From: Papaver somniferum
Lineage: Eukaryota; Streptophyta; Magnoliopsida; Ranunculales; Papaveraceae
Assembly (NCBI RefSeq): GCF_003573695.1
Contig: NC_039368.1
Span: forward strand, 84,272,374 to 84,336,373
Length of the DNA stretch: 64,000 nt
Direction of reading: 5' to 3'
Below are positions 57,901-64,000 of this stretch, piece by piece. Position 1 is the stretch's first letter; each line of letters opens with the position of its first letter. The notes beneath the pieces were generated by a model. It ran no database searches and was not told the origin of the DNA. It was given only the letters and a program-made list of their open reading frames with translations. The translations under genes were made by a program, and so were the position numbers.

Positions 57901-58720
57901 GGTTTCAACAATCAACGGCTACCCTTCCATCTGAGATGCATATCTCAGCCGTCCAAGTTCGTCACCTAACGCATGGCAAGTTCTGGCCCAAGGCCAAACA
58001 TCACGGTTTTGCCAAAACCCTAATTTTGGCCACGCCTAAAATATGTCAAAGCCATGCCGGCCCTACCTCATGTCTCTATCTTCCAAACGAAGGGTTGTAA
58101 CAATAAACGACTACCCTTCCATCTGAGATGCAGATCTCAGCCGTCCAAGTTCGCCACCTAACGCATGGTAACTTCCGGCCCAAGGCCAAACATCACGGAT
58201 TTGCCTAAACCCTAATTTTGGTCGCGCCTAAAATATTCCAAAGCCATGGAGGCCCTACCACATGCCGCTGGCTTCCAAAAGAAGGTTTGCAACAATCAAC
58301 GACCATCCTTCCTCCTGAGATATGAATCTCAGCCATACAAACCTTCCACCAAACGATTTGTGGCAATCTCTTGGCTACGATGCCAAAACCCTAATTTGGT
58401 CGTGCCAAGAGCATGCACGCGCTGCAACAATGCTGCTGGTTGCCAGACAAAGGGTTGCAACAATCAACAGCTTCCCTTCCTCCTAAGATACGAATCTCAG
58501 CCATACAAACTTGTCACCAAACGATTCGTGGAAATCTCTTGGCCACGACGCCAGAACCCTAATTTAGCCGTGCCAAGAGAATACAAGCTCTGCAACCCTG
58601 CCGCTGGTTGCCAAACGAAGGGTTGCAACAATCTATGGCTAACCTTCCTCCTGAGATGCAGATCTCATCCGTACAAACCTGCCACCAAACGATTCGTAGC
58701 AATGTATTGGCTGCGATGCT
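54930..58720. repeat. 192-bp tandem array in U3 of LTR C
   Basis: The GAGATGCAGATCTCAGCCGT landmark recurs about 21 times (for example near 55317, 55509, 55701 and 55893), mostly 192 bp apart. Units include CAAAACCCTAATTTTGG and CGAAGGGTTGCAACAATCAA. 192 is divisible by three, so long ORFs appear on both strands without being genes. Confidence 0.92.
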
Positions 58721-59063
58721 AACTCTTGGTCACGGCACCAACTTGGTTACAAACGCCAAATCCTTTGTCCACGCCACACGTAGCAACATGCTACACGAAA
58801 ACACTCGAGACATCAAAAAATCTCACAAACCGGGGGATGCTCATCAGTGTATTGGTCTGGCGGTTTACAGCATGCGACGTACACTACGCCCGTAACAGGA
58901 AAGTGTCATAAGGGTGAGGCGGTTGGTAAATACAAGAAGTAATGGTGAAACGTTTCCTTCATTACAGAAACATCAATTCCAGGCGTTACCCGTTACCATT
59001 TTCTTCCATTTACTCAAACGTTTCTACTTCTTACGAGACCATGTTACGTTTCGTTGCGACTTG

Positions 59064-59071
59064 TATAAATA
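59064..59071 (+). promoter_or_regulatory. TATA box of Tat LTR C
   Basis: TATAAATA in ACTTGTATAAATAGGTCTC, about 370 bp before the LTR end and in the element's own direction. Confidence 0.65.
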
Positions 59072-59438
59072 GGTCTCACCTATTTCCACCAAAGACAAGT
59101 TTTGGTCAGGAGAGTACAACACTCAGAAATCACTTGTTATCTTTCCACATTCCTAGCGTTTCACTTCCTAATACAAGTCGTAAAACAACCACTCTTCCAG
59201 AATCAACTATTCTGGTCTCAACATTCTCTTCGCTTCCCTCCCCAAGACCAACTCTTCTCCTTCACTTTGTGACCGAAGAAAGTCTGGAACGGCCATTTCT
59301 TGGTTTAGGCCGGATTTGTACAAATTGATCTCTCGAATCTAAAGTACTTCCGTGCAGTACATTGTTTAGGGTTTAGACTCGTTTCTCACCCGTACACGAA
59401 ATTACCAAAATCAGCAGAAACCGTTTCACCCTCAAACA

Positions 59439-59459
59439 ATTGGTGACCACAGTGGGAGA
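59439..59459 (+). other. Primer-binding site, Tat element C
   Basis: ATTGGTGACCACAGTGGGAG directly follows the LTR. One base differs from the copy at element A. Confidence 0.65.
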
Positions 59460-60128
59460 CTAATCTCTCGGTTACAATATCAACTTCCAATTACCGATTT
59501 TATTCTTCAACCCAGATATCAAGGTGGAAGAAGCAAACGATCCGCTCAGAGATCAACGACTTAGTTACCAGGCGGCCCAGTTATCACGCGACAAGGAGTG
59601 ACTGGGGACTTCTAATACGGTAGAAGAAAACGATCCGCTCGAGGATCAATGGCTCAGTCACCAAACGTCTCAGTTATCAATTATCACACGACGGGGAATG
59701 ACTGGGGACTTCTCGCAAGCAACACGACGTCGCCAATAAAACGCGGACTTATGCCCTGGGGTTCATTTTGTTGTGGGGGGACCCTAAAATCAAGTAAGTC
59801 TTGTCATGCAAAATACATAACCGATTACTTTAGGTTTTCGCGTTGAAACCAATCACCATGTTATTCCCAAATTTCATCTTATACTTTTCCCTGTCATACA
59901 ACATTTACGGTTCCATGACTCTCCTGGAATTTCTGTGCTACTTACAGTCATAATCAAAACAGCATTATTCTAAAAGCAATTCATTCCAAAAGAATAATCC
60001 AAAACCCTCATAGGTAACAATTATCTATCAACCCAAGAATCCAGAAAACCAAACCATAAACTAGGCGCTTTGTTCGCCTTTCAAAAAAAAGGGATAAATA
60101 AAGAAGTTCAGAAAACAGGAGTACATTC
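59460..60128 (+). other. Leader region of Tat element C
   Basis: Counterpart of 9677-10342. No ORF supported. Repeated GATCCGCTC/GGATCAA and GACTGGGGACTTCT phrases. Confidence 0.5.
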
Positions 60129-62895
60129 AAGGAAAACCATCTAGTAATGGCTTGCTCTTCTTGGAGAAAGCCTTTTTCGTGCTTTCGAGAGCCGCCCGTT
60201 TCAGCTTCAGCTCCGTGGACAACCTTTCGATTTCCCCCTCCTGCTGTGCGGCCTCATCCGCGGAAGGGCTTTCAGCCGTCGTGGTCTGCAACTTTTCAAT
60301 CTCAGAGAAACCTTCAACAAATCAGGGAACGTTGAACCCGTGGTCTACGCACACATCACGATGGAACTTCCAACTTGAGACCACGTCCTTAGAAACGGTA
60401 TGGCCAGTCACTTTTCACATGTCGTCAATCGAAGATAAAGCTTCCTCCACACGCTTGGCCAGCGCAAACCGACTAATAACCTTTTTGGTTATGGCGATGT
60501 GTCCATACCTTTCCAATATCTTGGTATATAACGTCTCGTATTTGGATGGCACACTGAAGCCGCCGATCAACACATGATCTGGATAAGGAACTAAGTATGG
60601 AGGAGCGAAACGGCACCCGCAACCGAACCGACAACTGGCAAGGGATTCCTAACTACAATGGCGCCAACGGTCGCTGGATCACTCTCCTCTACTTGAGCCA
60701 CAACAACATTTTCATCTTGATCGACCTCCATTTACGGGCTGCCAGGCGCAGCTGCCACGGTTGGAGACAAAGCTGTATCTCCACGGTTTTCCGCCTCGGG
60801 GCCATCTTCAGCAGCGGGTTCTCCCTGAGATATCGTGGTTTAGACATTTTTCAAAAAAAAAAGAGAGAGAGAGAGAGAGGAAGATGAAGAATACGTGGAA
60901 GACTCACTGATTCACTTTCAGACTGACTAGAAGAAGACTCAGCGCTGCTGTTGGAAGAGCTATTTTCATCATCACTAGATTTTGAGCTTTCCTCCTTTTA
61001 GAGATCTTCTTCACCGCAAGAAGGCTCGGCATTGTCACCCTCTGCCGCGAGAGTCGCCGTTCTCTGAGGCTGAGCATTACCACCCACTGTTGCGAGAGTC
61101 GCCGTTTTGTGACTACGTGCAAGATGGGCAAAGGCGTTCACGCTCTGGTTAAGGAATAAGGAAATATTTTCAGTAACGAAAAAACTGTACAATCCGACTG
61201 AGTAGGCAAGAAAAAAAATACATACCCGAACGTTGGAAGAACTTAAAGTCACAAGGGCCGTTGAATCTGATCGAAAACCACCCGCGCGATCTTTCGACCT
61301 TCGCTCCTTCTTCTAGGGACTGTCTGTGTTAAGAGATTTCTGTTTGGGCGAGGAAGGATCCCTTAACAATGGATGTCTTGCTAAAGTTGCAGTAGAAGGC
61401 TTACCACAGGTATTCTTCACTATGTCATTCACGAATCCATGAATGGCAAGGAACTCATCCTGCCAGAATATGTTATACTTGGAAGTTGTTATCGTATTTC
61501 GTGCCGAGAGCAAGAAAGGAAGACTTATCCCAGCGCAAGAGCACTAGCATCAAGAGCAGCTGGAAACAAGTTTTCTGGAACGGCCGACCGAAGACAAAGA
61601 GGGAACCCTTGGTCAAATCCCATATGTCGAGCCGCCCTGTCAATGTTGTAAGAGACTGCCGAACAAGATTCTCGAAAGAAAAACGGTACATAACCAGGCG
61701 TGCAACTTCGCATGAACACAACCTCGCCAATGCTCGTATTCTTTTCAGAAATCAAAAATGTATTCGGAACAGAGGCAAAAGTGTCTATTTGAACTATGGA
61801 GCCGTCCACCGGAGCCCATGGACGAAAGTTGATTATGTAGGAGTTGTCAAGGAAGTCAACCAGGTTCGAGCCATATCTTGGGCGCATGTTCACCAAGAGA
61901 AGTATCCTAGAACCACCTCAAGACTCGGGAAGTAAAGCCAGAGGTTTGGGAGCGCACTTCTTGAAATGCTCCCACAACCACGCTTGAAGAAAAGCAACAT
62001 GGACGTGCGAGTCCACTTTCATGTAGACATTTGAAGCACGCATGTCTGCAACCATATGATCCAAATGTGTGTACAGAGAACCGAGAAACAAGCCGCCAAT
62101 GGGGAGAACAACACCTTTCGCTAATATGATAGCAAACTTAATGAGACCCTGTCTTATTTCCTTCTTACCAGAGTCGTCGTCAAAAATGTCCCTGGATAAC
62201 CAAAGAACCAAGAATGACGCGACATGAAGAGTACTATTCTTTTGATCTGGCTCCGACTCATCTGGGAACCATTGAGACATCCACCAGCTGTGGAAATACC
62301 TCGTCTCGTTTTCCTTCCGGACAAAGCCTTTTGACTTCGCAACGAGAGCAGCGTGCATTTGTTCTTCATCTTCAGACAAGGTGATATCAAGATTCCCTCT
62401 TATGGGAAGGTTCAGCAAGATAGCCACACTTTCCAAAGAGACCGTCATTTCACCTCGCCTACATATGGTCGTGTGAGTGTCTGGACACCATCGGGAGATG
62501 AAAGAAACTAAGCTCGGGATATCTTTCCTGATTTGAAGCGTCGCAGAAGTTGTGACAGCGCCAATGATTTGCGTTTTGTTCAAATTTTCTTTTACGCAAT
62601 CCTGACTTATCATGAATTACATCCACTTGTCGAAAGAACGCAACGGACTCTGAGAGATTCCGAAGTCAACGGAAGAAGCAGGATACTCTTGCCTCTGAAG
62701 GAAAAATCGTATTACACAACCTGGTCGAACCGACTGAGTGTCTCCTTCACCCTCTGAACTAGTCAGAAGGACGGGCACAAACTTGGGATGATTTCTCCTA
62801 GCTGTGGCGGATGTCGTGAAAAATTCATCATCCATGTTTTGCTTAGAGATGCCAATATTTTTCAAATCCGCGGTAGGGTTTTCCTCAAGTGACAT
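60129..62895 (-). pseudogene. Antisense PMD pseudogene of Tat element C
   Basis: Opens at 62895 (MSLEENPTADLKNIGISKQN). An in-frame TAA at 62617-62619 is followed by a 231-residue PMD block from 62613 (LVSFISRWCPDTHTTICRRG, GEMTVSLESVAILLNLPIRG, RYFHSWWMSQWFPDE). A TGA (61918-61920) replaces the Trp codon kept in copy A. The frame goes on to 61525, then a stop and a frameshift, then TSKYNIFWQDEFLAIHGFVN. An intron ends at the CAG before the Ser/Glu-rich exon (60900-61130), a second intron with a CT/T-rich tract ends at ATCTCAG (about 60835), and the coiled-coil C-terminus is riddled with stops. It covers the N-terminal half missing from copy A. PMD assignment rests on these blocks; activity unknown. 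Confidence 0.85.
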
Positions 62896-63664
62896 TCTAA
62901 CGAAACCTTCTTAAGCCGCTTTCACTTTCAAAGCAACTATAACCAAAGAAAGGGGTATAAAAAAAATTACTACCAGAAGGAGGGTGCACGAAGATTACTT
63001 TATCAGCAATGAAGAATTCATTTCGGTTGGAAGCCACTCTATTTTCAACCACAAGTCATAACACACATAACCGAAGAAATGAAAACTAGCGAACCCTACA
63101 TAGCCACGGAAAGCACACTACTTGCCAAAACCATACCTCGCAGCGGAAAGTACGCGCCCGGCCAAGAAAGCACGCTCCACCGCGGAAATTATGCACACGG
63201 TTACACCAAGAAAATGGGAAACCCTAAAATCTAGCTTTTCATGGGAAAGGAATTGGTGGCAGTCACCTGCCCGTGCAGGCCTACTATTGCATAATAATTG
63301 AGGTGCTTAACGCTATTGCGGTGTTCATGCTAAAATATTTATACAAGTTCATAGAAGATATACCTATGGATAGGGTTTCCTCCAATAAAAGAAAAAAAAG
63401 AGGAAAGAGATTGAAGGAGAAACCCTGGAGTACATACCTGGAATGCTCGCTCGCTTTATTGCTACCACTCTGCCGCTAGCACAAGGACGTGAGAACAAGG
63501 GTACAAAATAAAAGGGAAAGCAAACCCTTTTATAGGCGTGACACTTTTGGAATTTGAATAAGGAAAGGATTCCCTGTTTGAGCCATGAATGGTAAAGGCA
63601 ATTGGGCCCGCAAGAACAAGTCTCACAGTGTCCAACAAACCGCGCCATGCCTTGCCTCGCGGTG
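62896..63664. other. Internal region of Tat element C beyond PMD, no gene seen
   Basis: Likely upstream region of the PMD gene (63120-63240 has CCGCGGAAA-type short repeats). Short ORFs only. Confidence 0.4.
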
Positions 63665-64000
63665 TGATAGACGCATTTATGTGTCTATTTTGTTCTCAAT
63701 ATTCTGTATTGTTAGACTCGATTAAGTACTTATTGTGTTATTTTGTGATTTTGTAGATGTTTTTAGAGAAATAAGCCCTTGCGGCGAAATGGGCTCAAAA
63801 AGCAGTGTTTTACACCCCAGAGAAAATTACTAAAGCACCCCAGAAATGCACCGGAAGCGTCCTAGAAATGTGCCGTATGAATCCTTAAAAATTACTATTT
63901 CCACCCCAATTGCTATTCGCACCCCCAGTTTGGATAGGGGGACACCATCTTCTTCATTTCAAAAACTGAATTTTGGCGGGAAAACATGCATGAGAACTGG
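63665..64000 (+). repeat. Start of an Athila-like LTR (truncated by window end)
   Basis: Begins TGATAGACGCATTTATGTGTCTA. It parallels the element 1 LTR read on its own strand: TGATAGACACATTTTTGTGTCTA, then ...GGATAGGGG.CACC and TGGCGGGAAAAC at similar spacing. No PPT precedes it, so it is a 5' or solo LTR. Confidence 0.7.

Larger units (their letters stand above)
53788..59438 (+). repeat. 5' LTR of Tat element C (5651 bp) with large tandem arrays
   Basis: TGATGGTGG...CTCAAACA. Nearly twice the length of LTRs A and B, the extra length being tandem units. TATA at 59064-59071 places both arrays in U3. Confidence 0.88.
53788..63664 (+). mobile_element. Tat-type element C, 5' LTR and antisense PMD
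   Basis: 5' LTR 53788-59438, PBS 59439-59459, leader, then the antisense PMD pseudogene (60129-62895, minus) and further internal sequence to 63664, where an Athila-like LTR is inserted. Gag and pol are not in the window. Same family and same internal order as element A, in the opposite orientation. Confidence 0.78.

Noticed and set aside
53945..58720. Possible CRISPR-like regular repeat
   Set aside because: Units are contiguous with no unique spacers, far longer than CRISPR repeats, and lie in a plant LTR.
1..64000. tRNA or rRNA genes, or an intact host gene
   Set aside because: No cloverleaf with A/B boxes or rRNA core noticed. All strong protein matches are to transposable-element proteins or to the PMD carried by one.

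Overview
The window looks like intergenic heterochromatin from a large, repeat-rich flowering-plant genome. Nearly every recognisable protein segment belongs to plant LTR retrotransposons (Ty3/Gypsy Athila-like, Ty3/Gypsy Tat-like, Ty1/Copia), a Mutator-like (MULE/FAR1-type) transposase or a LINE. I see no intact host protein gene, tRNA, rRNA or CRISPR array. I cannot name the species from sequence alone.

Layout. 1-13399: 5' portion of a Tat-type element (A, minus strand). Its PBS and 3.0-kb 5' LTR are at the right. Antisense to it lies a broken plant-mobile-domain (PMD) gene, split by a complete Athila-like gag-pro element (element 1, 1117-8909). 13400-14880: Copia LTR fragment cut by the Tat insertion. 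14881-15914: nothing recognised. 15915-21114: decayed non-autonomous Gypsy element F (minus). 21115-23869: no confident gene, two gene-like scraps. 23870-24560: LINE fragment. 24561-25805: AT-rich DNA with a GTTCATT/AATGAAC tandem repeat. 25806-29110: Copia remnants sharing one LTR that has a PPT on one side and a PBS on the other. 29661-33186: MULE transposase pseudogene interrupted by a solo LTR (30576-32247, TSD GGAGA). 33187-37235: 3' end of a second Tat element (B, minus). 37236-39936: 3' end of a Copia element (E, plus). 39937-53787: 5' part of a Copia element (D, minus) interrupted by a complete but dead Athila-like element (element 2, 41312-50861, TSD AGTAT). 53788-63664: third Tat element (C, plus), with a 5.65-kb 5' LTR and an antisense PMD pseudogene. 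63665-64000: start of another Athila-like LTR.

The most unusual material is the Tat family. Three LTRs (3038, 2981 and 5651 bp) share termini, TATA box and PBS, but their U3 regions hold expanded tandem arrays: a 69-bp unit (36+33 bp) and a 185-214-bp unit. The family also carries an antisense, intron-containing PMD gene next to its 5' LTR and two further minisatellites before its 3' LTR.

Two other patterns stand out. In three Athila-like elements a perfect hairpin with an AGGA loop precedes an internal second polypurine tract at the end of the coding region, and the terminal PPTs are preceded by hairpins of different sequence. Two insertions of the element-1 LTR family abut 73-78-bp direct duplications.
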